Positions 7,291-15,748 are shown, counted from the stretch's first letter. The stretch: 18,974 nucleotides of DNA from Candidatus Zhuqueibacterota bacterium (GCA_003854995.1 RQOI01000259.1:1-18974), one strand, 5' to 3'. Notes: generated by a model from the letters alone, not told the origin. Program-made: numbers and translations.

Positions 7291-7333
7291 CGGATTTATG
7301 CTTGATTATTAAATTCGCAATCAATAAAATCCG
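7291..7333. promoter_or_regulatory. Imperfect palindrome in the divergent msbA-like / GT9 promoter region
   Basis: CGGATTT (7291-7297) and TTGATT (7302-7307) pair with AATCAA (7319-7324) and AAATCCG (7327-7333) around an 11-base AT-rich centre; the only unpaired bases inside are ATGC versus TA. It lies between two divergent transcription units, where a shared operator is plausible. A weak minus-strand promoter (TTGATT, 18-base spacer, CATAAA) overlaps it. No downstream T-run is present that would make it a terminator. Confidence 0.45.
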
Positions 7334-7417
7334 TTTGTGCTGAGCTGAAATATAGTGATAAATCGTTCAAATTAGCAACAAGTTCGCATGCTATGCCGCG
7401 CGAAAGGAGTTTTTTTG

Positions 7418-8422
7418 ATGGTGCGCCGGATTCTCATATCTCGCCTTAGATTCATGGGTGATGTCATTTTGACGACGCCGGCAGTGCACGCCTTGAGACA
7501 GGCTTATCCGGATGCCAGCATCACCTATCTCGTCGAAGCGCCCTACTCAGAGCTGTTGCGGCATCATCCGGATATCGATGAACTGCTCGTCGTGCGCAAA
7601 AACGATGGCAAAGCCATGCGCCGGCTGTTCACGACATTGCTGACCACCCGTTTCGATATCGCCATCGACCTCTTTTGCAACCCGAGATCTGCCATCTTGA
7701 CCTGGTGCAGCGGCGCCCGACTTCGCATCGGCGGTGACTTTCGCGGCCGGAGAGTGCTTTACAGCAGGCGAATTCCGCTCGATGACATCCGGCGAACCGC
7801 CGTGGATTTTCATCTCAATTATCTCGCACCGCTCAAGATCAACTATGAAAAAGTAGAGCCATTCATCCAGATCACGGAAGAAGAAAAAGAATGGGCACGC
7901 GCCTATTTGCGGAAGAACCGGTATGATCTTGCACGTCCGATCATCGGCTTGCACCCGGGCGCCACGTGGCCGGCGAAACAGTGGCTGCCGGATCGTTTCG
8001 CCAAACTGGCCGACAGAATCAGCGACGCAAACGGCCAGGTCCTCTTCACCATGGGACCGAATGAGACCCGGTTGCTGCAATCCGTCGTCAACATGTGCTC
8101 GTTCGCGGCGAGAATGCCGGAGGTTCTCACACTTCGACAACTGGCCGCTGTCGTGCACTGCCTGCACGCCTACGTGAGTAATGATTGTGGTCCGCTGCAC
8201 CTCGCCCCGGCAGTGGGGACACCGGTCATCGGCATATTTGGGCCTGGAACGCCGGAGATCTGGTTCCCCTACAGAGCGGATCTGGGGCATCGGCTTGTCT
8301 TCCACACCCTCGACTGCAGTCGCTGCAATCGGGACTTTTGCGAAAAACTGGACTGCATGCGAGCAATCACCGTCGATGATGTTTTCAAAGTCGTTGCCGA
8401 GAACCTGAATAAAAATTCATAA
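7418..8422 (+). CDS. Glycosyltransferase family 9 (ADP-heptose:LPS heptosyltransferase-like), first of tandem pair
   Basis: Cytoplasmic-face enzyme expected to transfer heptose from ADP-heptose to the growing LPS core. The start at 7418 is chosen over an in-frame ATG at 7388 because AAAGGAG lies between them and the conserved N-terminus (RILISRLRFMGDVILTTP) begins right after it; this gives 334 residues. The GT-B fold markers are FMGDVILTTP near residues 12-21, HPGATWPAKQW at 179-189 (nucleotide-sugar binding) and SNDCGPLHLA at 254-263. Near the C-terminus is a cysteine cluster (C-x2-C-x4-C-x5-C) common in this family. The next GT9 gene follows after 4 bases. Which heptose position it serves (WaaC- or WaaF-like) cannot be told. 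Confidence 0.92.
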   Translation: MVRRILISRLRFMGDVILTTPAVHALRQAYPDASITYLVEAPYSELLRHHPDIDELLVVRKNDGKAMRRLFTTLLTTRFDIAIDLFCNPRSAILTWCSGARLRIGGDFRGRRVLYSRRIPLDDIRRTAVDFHLNYLAPLKINYEKVEPFIQITEEEKEWARAYLRKNRYDLARPIIGLHPGATWPAKQWLPDRFAKLADRISDANGQVLFTMGPNETRLLQSVVNMCSFAARMPEVLTLRQLAAVVHCLHAYVSNDCGPLHLAPAVGTPVIGIFGPGTPEIWFPYRADLGHRLVFHTLDCSRCNRDFCEKLDCMRAITVDDVFKVVAENLNKNS

Positions 8423-8426
8423 GCCA

Positions 8427-9446
8427 TTGATAGAACCGCGAAAAATCCTCATCATCCAGACCGCCTTCATTGGCGATGTCGTTTTGACGACGCCGCTGAT
8501 TCGACACGTCAGCGGCCTCTTTCCGCGCGCCCGTTTGGACGTGCTCGTCATCCCGCAGACTCAAAACGTGCTGGAGAATAATCCGCACATCCATTCTCTC
8601 ATCACCTTTGACAAGCGGAACGATAAAAGAAGAGCCTTTCGCGACACCGCCCGCCGGCTCAGCGCAGAGCACTATGATCTCTGTTTTCTCCCCCATCGAT
8701 CGTTCACTTCTGCGCTTCTGGCCGTCCAGGCGCGAATTCCTCTCAGGATCGGCTTTGCCGGCAGAATTCCTTCTCTCTTGTATCATATTCGCGTTCCATT
8801 CGATCCGAGTAAAAATCAAATCAATCGATATCTGGACTTGTTGCGCAGTGTCAGTGATAAAGAGTACGATGCCCGGACCGAGCTTTTTTTATCCGAAAAA
8901 GACATCGCCTGCGCTCGCAGCCATTTGAAGGGTCTGAATGCGAAAATTGTGCTGGCTGTCGCCCCCGGCTCGGTGTGGCCGACCAAGCGCTGGCCGCAAG
9001 AGAGATTCGCCGCGCTGGTGCACAAGCTGGCGCAACATCCGCTCGGCATTGTTCTCATTGGCAGCCTGCAAGAGCGAAATCTGTGCGACGCGATCCTGCA
9101 GCAGGCGGGAACAGACAGGATCATCAATCTGGCCGGACAGACGACATTGCTGGGAGCAGCGGCGGTGATCCGGGGCTGCGATCTGCTCATCTGCAACGAC
9201 AGCGGCGCCATGCACCTCGCCAATGCCGTAGAGACAGATGTGGTCACCTTTTTCGGTCCGACAGTGCAACGCTTTGGCTTTGCGCCCTTCCGATCACAAG
9301 ATGTCATTTTCGAAGTGGAGCTAAAGTGCCGCCCCTGCAGTGCGCACGGAGGACGCACCTGTCCGCAAAAGCATTTTCGCTGTATGCTTGATATTCCGGT
9401 AAAAGACGTCTATAAAAAAGTGCTGGAAAAACTGAACATCCATTGA
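8427..9446 (+). CDS. Glycosyltransferase family 9 (heptosyltransferase II/WaaF-like), second of tandem pair
   Basis: LPS-core heptosyltransferase-type enzyme of 339 residues. The start is a TTG at 8427, four bases past the upstream stop; no ATG or GTG is available before the conserved N-terminus (KILIIQTAFIGDVVLTTP), so the rare start is well supported, while the ribosome site is weak, suggesting coupling to the upstream gene. Family markers are FIGDVVLTTP (about 14-23), APGSVWPTKRWP in the middle, CNDSGAMHLA, FFGPTVQRFGF and a C-terminal CRPCSAHGGRTCP...HFRCM cysteine cluster typical of WaaF-like proteins. It ends 23 bases from the convergent GT2 gene; no hairpin terminator was seen between them. 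Confidence 0.92.
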   Translation: MIEPRKILIIQTAFIGDVVLTTPLIRHVSGLFPRARLDVLVIPQTQNVLENNPHIHSLITFDKRNDKRRAFRDTARRLSAEHYDLCFLPHRSFTSALLAVQARIPLRIGFAGRIPSLLYHIRVPFDPSKNQINRYLDLLRSVSDKEYDARTELFLSEKDIACARSHLKGLNAKIVLAVAPGSVWPTKRWPQERFAALVHKLAQHPLGIVLIGSLQERNLCDAILQQAGTDRIINLAGQTTLLGAAAVIRGCDLLICNDSGAMHLANAVETDVVTFFGPTVQRFGFAPFRSQDVIFEVELKCRPCSAHGGRTCPQKHFRCMLDIPVKDVYKKVLEKLNIH

Positions 9447-9469
9447 CCGATTTAGCCGTCGTCGACTTT

Positions 9470-10624
9470 TTATTGCCCTACTCCTATAGCATCGACGCGA
9501 CGTCTTGCCAGAGAAATGCGACACAACTGCGGAACATGCGACAATGACACATGATTGATAAAGAACAACTGAGGATCGAAGAACCATCGATAACGATGGA
9601 CGTGCAAGATTGCCTGCAGATAGGATTCCCAGCAGGTCTCCTGACTGCGCCACCATGAGTTTTTCTTGTTGCGTTTTTTCAATCGCAAAACACTTTGCAT
9701 CAGCGCCCGCGACAGAATCTTTGCCTCTCGCCCGTTCGCCTGTTCGACAAGCTGCAGAAAAACTTTGTATAAAATATGCAATGCCTGCTGAAAGTTTTGT
9801 ACAGAGGCAGAGGGACTGTTGCTGTTGATATAGGCAGAGGCCGCTGTCTCAAGAGAGACATCACTCGCCAGAGCGGTTCTGATCGATCGCTGCACTATCT
9901 TTATGTAATAGCTCTCTCTTTCATCGTTGCTGACAGACTGGGTGACACTGTCCGCATGTTGACGCCAAAACGCCAGTCTCTCTGGTATGGAGGCGGCTTT
10001 GCCCGTCAAGACTATTTTGGCAAGCAGGTCCATATCCTCTCCATGAATCAGCGCCAGATCGTAGCCGCCACATTCGATGGCCTTGTCGCGACGAAACATG
10101 ACAGTGGAATGGATGAGACAATTGCCAAAAGTCAGGCGCCAGCGAATTTCGATATCATCAGTGGGCTCTCTTTTCATTTTTCGCACAATTCTGTCGCGCG
10201 CGTCGACAATCCCATAGTAGCTGCCCAGCACCACGATTTCCGGGTGGGAATCGAAATAAGCGACTTGCAGTTCAAGCCGTCGCGCCTCGCATAGATCATC
10301 CTGATCGAGAATCGCAATGAATTCGCCCTTTGCTTCCATCAGGCCGATATGTCGAGAATATGTGACGCCGTGATTTCTGTCCAGGCGAACAGTTCTGAAA
10401 CGCGAATCATCTTTAACATATTTTTCCACTATCGCGGCGCTCTTGTCCGTCGATGCATCATCGATGACGAGGACCTCAAAGTCCTGATAGGTTTGGGCCA
10501 GCAGGCTATCGAACGCAGCAGCCAGATACTTTTCACCATTGTAGCATGCCACCATCACAGTGACGCGCGGGGAAAAGTGATTGGCGTCACTCGTTCGCAG
10601 CGAAAGCGAATTCGTATCGATCAT
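9470..10624 (-). CDS. Glycosyltransferase family 2 with extra C-terminal region
   Basis: Predicted sugar transferase of surface-glycan assembly, 384 residues. The GT-A catalytic domain covers about residues 20-235: VMVACYNGEKYL, the nucleotide-binding DDASTD (55-60), the metal-binding LDQDD (106-110), the general-base region HGEDMDLL (194-201) and FWRQHADSVT (219-228). After that come about 150 residues rich in Q, A, S, R and W that I do not recognise; they have no clear membrane segment and may help dock to a partner or acceptor. The start overlaps the end of the WaaE-like gene by the 4 bases ATGA, so the two are translationally coupled. Donor and acceptor sugars are unknown. Confidence 0.88.
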   Translation of the reverse strand: MIDTNSLSLRTSDANHFSPRVTVMVACYNGEKYLAAAFDSLLAQTYQDFEVLVIDDASTDKSAAIVEKYVKDDSRFRTVRLDRNHGVTYSRHIGLMEAKGEFIAILDQDDLCEARRLELQVAYFDSHPEIVVLGSYYGIVDARDRIVRKMKREPTDDIEIRWRLTFGNCLIHSTVMFRRDKAIECGGYDLALIHGEDMDLLAKIVLTGKAASIPERLAFWRQHADSVTQSVSNDERESYYIKIVQRSIRTALASDVSLETAASAYINSNSPSASVQNFQQALHILYKVFLQLVEQANGREAKILSRALMQSVLRLKKRNKKNSWWRSQETCWESYLQAILHVHRYRWFFDPQLFFINHVSLSHVPQLCRISLARRRVDAIGVGQ

Positions 10625-11391
10625 CCAGTCGGATCTCCCGCTTTTTGCTTATAATAGGCAATGACCTTGCTGTATTTTACAAACACATGCAGACAAGAAA
10701 TGAGCGACGCGACAAATCCGGCGAACCCATCCAGAAAGCCGAGCTTGATGACATACAGGCGCAGGAACGCCCAGTTGGCATGCAGAAAGGGCGTCAGCAG
10801 GCCAACTTTTTTCCCTTTTTTGATCATTTCCTGGGCGCCGATTTCGGTGAAACGATCGACCGTCTGCAGATGGTCGGAAATCGTGTCGAAGGAAAAGTGC
10901 AGCAGGTCGCCGCGCAAGTCGTGCACCCTCTCGCTATCGACAATGACCTTATCATGCGGATTCACGCCGCCCCAGCGGGCTTGCGTTTTCTTGAACAGAC
11001 GAATCTTTTTGTCGGGATACCAGACATGATTGAGCCATCTGTAGACATAAAATGTCCGGCGCGATAGACGATAGGCGTCAAAATCGTCCAGATGATCTTT
11101 GACATGCAAAATGGCCTGCTGCAGCTCCGGTGAGAGGCGTTCGTCGCAATCCAGAGCCAGAATCCAGCCATGGCTCGCCTTGCTGACAGCCAGATTCTTC
11201 TGCTCCACGTGGCCGAGAAAGTCATGCGTGTAGAGATGATCCGTATAGCGCGAGGCAATTTCGCGCGTACGATCCGTGCTGTTCGAGTCCAGGACGATGA
11301 TCTCATCCGCGACCCTCGACAGACTGTGCAGACACTCTGCGATCTTGAGCTCTTCATTGAATGAGATGATGCAAGCGCTTATTTTTGCCAT
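10621..11391 (-). CDS. Glycosyltransferase family 2, WaaE/KdtX-like (LPS core)
   Basis: A 256-residue GT-A enzyme. It opens with KISACIISFNEELKIAECL, then LDSNSTDRT (34-42) and DCDE (81-84, the metal-binding pair), followed by a GGVNPHDKV stretch (141-149) that resembles the acceptor-side motif of the beta-1,4-glucosyltransferase (WaaE/KdtX) subfamily, whose known members add glucose to the inner-core heptose. The C-terminal third has a basic, partly hydrophobic region (FLRLYVIKLGFLDG, then VASLISCLHVFVKY), fitting membrane association. It lies 4 bases after the preceding GT9 stop and overlaps the next gene by 4 bases. The subfamily call is good; the exact sugar is inferred. Confidence 0.88.
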   Translation of the reverse strand: MAKISACIISFNEELKIAECLHSLSRVADEIIVLDSNSTDRTREIASRYTDHLYTHDFLGHVEQKNLAVSKASHGWILALDCDERLSPELQQAILHVKDHLDDFDAYRLSRRTFYVYRWLNHVWYPDKKIRLFKKTQARWGGVNPHDKVIVDSERVHDLRGDLLHFSFDTISDHLQTVDRFTEIGAQEMIKKGKKVGLLTPFLHANWAFLRLYVIKLGFLDGFAGFVASLISCLHVFVKYSKVIAYYKQKAGDPTG

Positions 11392-11395
11392 ACCA

Positions 11396-12445
11396 TCACA
11401 CGTCCTTCACCTGAATGCCAAAATTGGGAGCAATTTGTTTGAAGCGGTCGAGCGCGTCGGCGGCCGTGAACCCAAAATGGCGCTCGGGCTCCAGTTTATA
11501 GTTCGGATTATTGAGATGAAAGTGCGTCGGGACAAAACCTTGCGCCGACCAGGCGATGATCTCCACCGAACCGAAAAAGCCGAGGGTCGGCGTCTTGGTG
11601 GCCACCGCGAGATGATACAGTCCGCCATCATTGCAGAACAGGAATGTCGCCCGTTTGAGAAGGGCGCCCGCCTGTCCGAGGGTGAGTCGCGGCAGGATGA
11701 AGGCCGGGGTTTTCATGTACCCGGCCATGGTCTCTGCATAATGTCGCTCATTCGGCCCCCAGATCAGCACGGTCGCCAGATTCGTCCCCTGCGCCACCCT
11801 GTCCGCGAGTTCGGCAAAACAGTCCGTCTTCCACGCCTTGTAATGATAAGTGGTTCCGGGTGAATAGAGAGCAATTTTTTTGCCGGACAGACCGTTTGCG
11901 CGAATCCAGCCATCCGCAAACGCTTGCTCCTGTTCGGATATGTAAAAAAACAGCTGCACCGGTTCTTCCTCAATGCCGAATGGTTTGAGCATATCGTATC
12001 TTTTTGCCGCATTATATTTGGTCGGCCCGTATTCGGCCTTGATGTTGGAAAACATGGCGCTCTGCCCGGAACTGTATCCCAGCCGATAACGCGCCCCGCT
12101 CAGCGCGACGATCTGGGATGAGGTCGTTGACGCATTCTGATCGATCACCAGATCATAGTGGCGTTTGAAAACCATCCAAAAGCTGACGAGCCGATCCAGA
12201 ACGTACCACTTGCCGCTTCGCATGTTGGCAGCCAGCACGTTGTCGAGCGCGGGATGTTTGTAAACCATGCGGTCGTAGGGTTTGGCGACAAAAAAATCGA
12301 TTCGAGCCCGCGGGAATCTCCGCCGCAACGCCGGCAGATAGGCGGATGTCAGCAGCACATCACCGAAAGGTTTCGGTTGGACGACCAGGATTTTATTTAT
12401 TCTCGACAAGTTGACGAGCTTGCCGCGCCAGTTCAAAAATTCCAT
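11396..12445 (-). CDS. Glycosyltransferase family 9 (heptosyltransferase-like), third paralogue
   Basis: GT-B enzyme of the LPS heptosyltransferase family. The motifs are ILVVQPKPFGDVLLTSAYLP at the N-terminus, SPGTTYHYKAWK (donor-binding region) and CNDGGLYHLAVATKTPTLGFFGS toward the C-terminus. The frame is open up to an ATG at 12517 (373 residues), which would overlap the upstream GT2 gene by 32 bases and add 24 poorly conserved residues. I prefer the internal ATG at 12445 (349 residues), which has AGG nine bases upstream and starts close to the conserved core; this choice is uncertain. Compared with the tandem pair at 7.4-9.4 kb it lacks the C-terminal cysteine cluster, so it probably serves a different acceptor or sugar. 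Confidence 0.88.
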   Translation of the reverse strand: MEFLNWRGKLVNLSRINKILVVQPKPFGDVLLTSAYLPALRRRFPRARIDFFVAKPYDRMVYKHPALDNVLAANMRSGKWYVLDRLVSFWMVFKRHYDLVIDQNASTTSSQIVALSGARYRLGYSSGQSAMFSNIKAEYGPTKYNAAKRYDMLKPFGIEEEPVQLFFYISEQEQAFADGWIRANGLSGKKIALYSPGTTYHYKAWKTDCFAELADRVAQGTNLATVLIWGPNERHYAETMAGYMKTPAFILPRLTLGQAGALLKRATFLFCNDGGLYHLAVATKTPTLGFFGSVEIIAWSAQGFVPTHFHLNNPNYKLEPERHFGFTAADALDRFKQIAPNFGIQVKDV

Positions 12446-12485
12446 TCGCTCATGCCTCGTACCGTCGCGTCGTGCAAATGCAGGC

Positions 12486-13334
12486 TCATTTGATTTCCAG
12501 ACAACGTACCGGTTCATGATCTAGAGGATTGTCAATGCCGTACTGGCAGTAAAAATCCCCTTGCAGTATCTGCTTGACTCGTTCACTATAATAGTCCAGA
12601 TTGACCCGTTTTGTGCCTTCACGATAGGGTTCGTGCCACATATGCAGGGGATATTCTTTTAAGAATGGATTCCTGCCAGTGATACCCGCGGCATCCAGAC
12701 GACGACCAAAATCATCGTCTTCATTTCCCCATCCCTGATAGTTTTCATCAAAGCCGTTCACAGCGAAAAAATCCGCCCGCGACACGGCAAACAGTCCCCC
12801 TCGCAGCTTGGGACCTATCGGACGGACGTGCAGCTTTTTACAAAAGACATAGAACAGGTCCTTGCGATATTGCCTGCCGATGTCATATGCCTGTCGCCAG
12901 GTGATGAGAGATCTATAATCACCCCGCCGCAGCATATCCGGAGTCAGCTGATTGGTCTGTGCCGCGCTCAGACGGATCTCCCATGCGACCAGAAACCGAC
13001 GCGGCTGAAAATGATCGACAAAGGTGCGGATGAATCCATTTGTGTAAATGATGTCCTGATCCAAGAATATCAGCCAGTCGCCGGTCGAAGCTCGAACGCC
13101 GTTATTGCGAATTTTAGAGAGTCGAAAGCCTTTGTTTTGCTGGCGTATGTATTTCAGGTGAAATGGCAGCTCTTTCGCTTTTTCTCTTATCAGGCCAAGG
13201 ACATCTTGCGATGATCCGTCATCCGTCACCACAAGCTCGTTGATGAGAAAGGATTGATGCTGCAGGCATACAAGCGCGCGACTGAGGAAATCCAAACGAT
13301 TGAATACCGGAATGATCATAGAGACTGTCTGCAT
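12486..13334 (-). CDS. Glycosyltransferase family 2 with GT7-C-type galactosyltransferase domain
   Basis: A 282-residue GT-A enzyme. The N-terminal half has SMIIPVFNRLDFL, TDDGSS (37-42), KGFRLSKIRNNG (68-79, typical of this subgroup) and the metal-binding LDQD (91-94). The C-terminal half has GGLFAVSRADFFAVNGFDE and GWGNEDDDFGRRL (201-213), the signature of the GT7 C-terminal domain shared with chondroitin-polymerase-type and beta-4-galactosyltransferase enzymes, then HMWHEP (231-236), a likely metal ligand. Members often add galactose or hexosamine, but the sugar here is unknown. It heads the minus-strand block that continues with GT9, WaaE-like and GT2 genes; the ribosome site at the start is weak. 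Confidence 0.88.
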   Translation of the reverse strand: MQTVSMIIPVFNRLDFLSRALVCLQHQSFLINELVVTDDGSSQDVLGLIREKAKELPFHLKYIRQQNKGFRLSKIRNNGVRASTGDWLIFLDQDIIYTNGFIRTFVDHFQPRRFLVAWEIRLSAAQTNQLTPDMLRRGDYRSLITWRQAYDIGRQYRKDLFYVFCKKLHVRPIGPKLRGGLFAVSRADFFAVNGFDENYQGWGNEDDDFGRRLDAAGITGRNPFLKEYPLHMWHEPYREGTKRVNLDYYSERVKQILQGDFYCQYGIDNPLDHEPVRCLEIK

Positions 13335-13400
13335 ACGATATCACACCGAGAATTAGTTTATCCAGACATCATGCAACAGAACTATTGCGGGAAAGACGCG

Positions 13401-13429
13401 TTGAGCTGTGGCGCAATATAATATATATA
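13401..13429 (+). promoter_or_regulatory. Candidate promoter for the polytopic glycosyltransferase gene
   Basis: TTGAGC (13401-13406), 17 bases, then TATATA (13424-13429) inside an AT-rich patch in the 261-base divergent gap. Each box matches consensus at 4 of 6 positions. The implied leader would be about 160 bases, unusually long; no stable fold or small gene was recognised in it. The same AT patch could also serve the minus-strand GT2 gene. Confidence 0.35.
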
Positions 13430-13595
13430 GCAGAAAATCCATAGATTATTGTTGGCTCACATTGCTCCGTTGGCGTCATTTTCAGAATTGCATATCATCG
13501 ACAGGATGCGTATCTTGCCGGCGCTCCAATCTTAAACAACTGCGCAGCCTTGCATCGAGGCAAAAGGGCGATCACGCAAAAGCGACGACGAGACA

Positions 13596-15074
13596 ATGCA
13601 GCTCATCAACTCTATTCAGAACAAACGACAGCACCTTCTCTTCATCACGGCGTTCTTGCTGCTCTTCACCAAGCTTTGGCAAGGCCACTTTGAGGGCGAT
13701 GAATCGTGCTATGCGACGCTGGCGCGCGAGGTGCTGCGCAGCGGCGATTGGCTCGTCCTGCATCATCCCTACTATGCGGAATGGCACAATTTTTATGAGC
13801 ATCCGCCTCTCAACATGCTGCTGATAGCGCTTAGTTTCAAGATTTTCGGCGTCAGTGACCATGCGGCCAGAATCCCATCAGCCTTTTTAGCCTTTTGCAC
13901 AATAGCATTGACCTTTCAGGTCGGCAAAAAATTGCAAGATGAGGATTATGGCTATATTGCCGCTTTCATCTTGCTGACAACGCAATATTATCTCGACCGC
14001 GCGCGCGCCGTCTTTCTCGATGTGCCCTTTGGCTTTTTCATCTTGCTGGCATTTTACTGTCTGGTTCTGGCCAGCAAAAATAGAAATTCTGTCTGGAGCT
14101 TTCTGAGCGGCGTAGCGGCTTCCCTGGCCTTTCTGCTCAAAGGTGTGCCCGCCATCGCTGCGCTCGCGCTGGCGGGCATCAGTTTTCTTTTTTCGGGATC
14201 GTGGGAGCGTTTTTGGCGGCTCAGCGCTTTATATGTTGCTGGACTCGGCCTCATTCTCGTCCCCTGGACAGTGGCGCAACTGGCTTGTGACCAGGGCCGT
14301 TTCTTTGACTGGTACTTTATCAGGCAGGTCGGCTCGTCAATGGCGGGACGGGGGCATGTGCCGGAGAGCACGACAGCGACGATCGCATCCTACTTTTTCT
14401 ATGTGCAGAAACTGTTGCTGCAGGTGATGGTGCCCTGGTTCATCTTTGCCGTTCTCGGCAGCTGCTCTGTCATCCAGTCGGTCAAAAAAGAGGGGGGACG
14501 GGAGAGGCTTCTCATCCTGGTCGCCGCTCTCTTTTTCATCGTGGGATTTTCCGCGGTCAAGTTCCGCCAGACATCCTATATCCTGCCGGCGTTGCCCTAT
14601 CTCTCCCTGCTGGCGGCAGAGTTTTTTTTCAGATGGCGCAAAGAATTTATTCTCTGGGCGAACCGTCTGGTGCTGCTGCTGCTCGTTCTCGTCGTCATCG
14701 CCGGCCTTTTGACCCCGATATCCTTTTCCTCCAAAAAAAACAATCCGATGCAGGCTTTTTTGCCCTCCATTCAGGCGTACACAGCGCCGGGCGATTCGAT
14801 CCTGGCGTTCAGCGATGACGCCTATGCGATGCGACACATGATTTCATGGTATCTCGATCGGCCGCATCGCATGTGCGACAGCGAAGAGATGTTTTTTACA
14901 AAGCTGGGGCAAGATGGCTATGAAGCAGCGATACTGAAAATCAGCGGCAATCACTTGCCGAACCAAGTCCGTCCCGTTGCGCAGAGCGGGCAACACTATC
15001 TCTATCTCAAAAATTTGACGTTCTTGCTGATAAAAGAACCGCTGCTGAAAAGCATCCGACCCAGGGGGGAATAG
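13596..15074 (+). CDS. Polytopic membrane glycosyltransferase (GT39/GT83, ArnT/PMT-like)
   Basis: A 492-residue inner-membrane enzyme of the GT-C fold that would use a lipid-linked (polyprenyl-phosphate) sugar to modify lipid A, core or another acceptor on the periplasmic side. After a first membrane segment (about 13-29) the catalytic loop reads GDESCYATLAREVLRSGDWL (residues 34-53; D35 and E36 are the expected acidic pair) and EHPPL (68-72), as in ArnT-like proteins. A second conserved patch, LDRARAVFLDVPFG, follows, then many hydrophobic segments to about residue 390 and a soluble tail. It is alone on the plus strand; its last 73 bases overlap the end of the convergent GT2 gene. Only one start is available in frame. 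ArnT-type aminoarabinose transfer is possible but not shown; no aminoarabinose-synthesis genes are nearby. Confidence 0.9.
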   Translation: MQLINSIQNKRQHLLFITAFLLLFTKLWQGHFEGDESCYATLAREVLRSGDWLVLHHPYYAEWHNFYEHPPLNMLLIALSFKIFGVSDHAARIPSAFLAFCTIALTFQVGKKLQDEDYGYIAAFILLTTQYYLDRARAVFLDVPFGFFILLAFYCLVLASKNRNSVWSFLSGVAASLAFLLKGVPAIAALALAGISFLFSGSWERFWRLSALYVAGLGLILVPWTVAQLACDQGRFFDWYFIRQVGSSMAGRGHVPESTTATIASYFFYVQKLLLQVMVPWFIFAVLGSCSVIQSVKKEGGRERLLILVAALFFIVGFSAVKFRQTSYILPALPYLSLLAAEFFFRWRKEFILWANRLVLLLLVLVVIAGLLTPISFSSKKNNPMQAFLPSIQAYTAPGDSILAFSDDAYAMRHMISWYLDRPHRMCDSEEMFFTKLGQDGYEAAILKISGNHLPNQVRPVAQSGQHYLYLKNLTFLLIKEPLLKSIRPRGE

Positions 15075-15748
15075 TGCATTTTTTTTATGCGTTTCTTCTC
15101 CTCTCGAAGAAGATGCTGATGATCTCTGTCTGTTGACACGCCGCCCTCATAAAACAGAGTAATGATCCTGTCGATATGGCCGTAACGGAGCTGATTCTTT
15201 TCCATGCCGCGCACAAACCACTCATAGTCGCCGGCGATCTGGAACGATGTGTCGAACAGGCCGTTCTTCGCAAAGGCGCGCCGGGAGAAAAAGGTCGCCG
15301 GGTGGGGTAAACATTCGATGAACATTGTCAATCGCGTTCGTCGCATTGGCCGCCACATCCAGCCCGCACCGGTCAGAGGATTGTAGTAAAAAAGGTTGCC
15401 GTAAAAAACATCCGCCTGCTGCCCGCCCTCGATGACTGCGGCGCATTTGGCCAAGACATCCTCATGGATCAGATAGTCGCCCGCATTGATGAAAATGATA
15501 TAGTCTCCTTTCGCCGCATCGATACCCCTGTTCATAGCATCATAAATGCCGGCGTCCGGGCCGCTGTAAATGCGGCAAAAATCGCTATATTTTTTGACAA
15601 TATCAAGAGTGCCGTCGCTCGATTGCCCATCTATAAAGATATATTCAAGATCACTAAAAGTTTGATTGATGACGCTTTTGATCGTTCGTTCGACTGTTCG
15701 AGCTTCATTCTTGCAGACGGTCACAACAGATATTTTTATCTCAGCCAC
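15002..15748 (-). CDS. Glycosyltransferase family 2 (WfgS/WcaE-like)
   Basis: A 248-residue GT-A enzyme. Clear motifs are ISVVTVCKNEARTVERTI, the nucleotide-binding FIDGQSSDGT (38-47), SGPDAGIYDAMNRGI (62-76), which is the hallmark of the WfgS/WcaE-like subgroup, and INAGDYL (87-93) where this subgroup carries its metal-binding aspartate. Then come HPATFFSRRAF and AGDYEWFVRG, completing the domain, and a short basic tail. Known relatives build O-antigen or exopolysaccharide repeat units; the sugar is unknown. It is last in the acyltransferase-led block, overlaps the preceding GT9 gene by 8 bases, and its 3-prime end runs 73 bases into the opposite-strand membrane glycosyltransferase gene. Confidence 0.9.
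   Translation of the reverse strand: MAEIKISVVTVCKNEARTVERTIKSVINQTFSDLEYIFIDGQSSDGTLDIVKKYSDFCRIYSGPDAGIYDAMNRGIDAAKGDYIIFINAGDYLIHEDVLAKCAAVIEGGQQADVFYGNLFYYNPLTGAGWMWRPMRRTRLTMFIECLPHPATFFSRRAFAKNGLFDTSFQIAGDYEWFVRGMEKNQLRYGHIDRIITLFYEGGVSTDRDHQHLLREEKKRIKKMHYSPLGRMLFSSGSFISKNVKFLR

Noticed and set aside
7547..8305. Minus-strand open frame of 252 codons antisense to the first GT9 gene
   Set aside because: The plus-strand frame carries all GT9 motifs and a strong ribosome site; the antisense product has no recognisable motif.
9447..9469. Possible bidirectional terminator between convergent GT9 and GT2 genes
   Set aside because: Only 23 bases, with a TTTTT run but no adequate stem in front of it.
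13408..13824. Plus-strand 138-codon frame covering the leader and start of the membrane glycosyltransferase
   Set aside because: It runs out of frame through the conserved GDES catalytic loop of the real gene, and its serine/arginine-rich product looks like a frame shadow.
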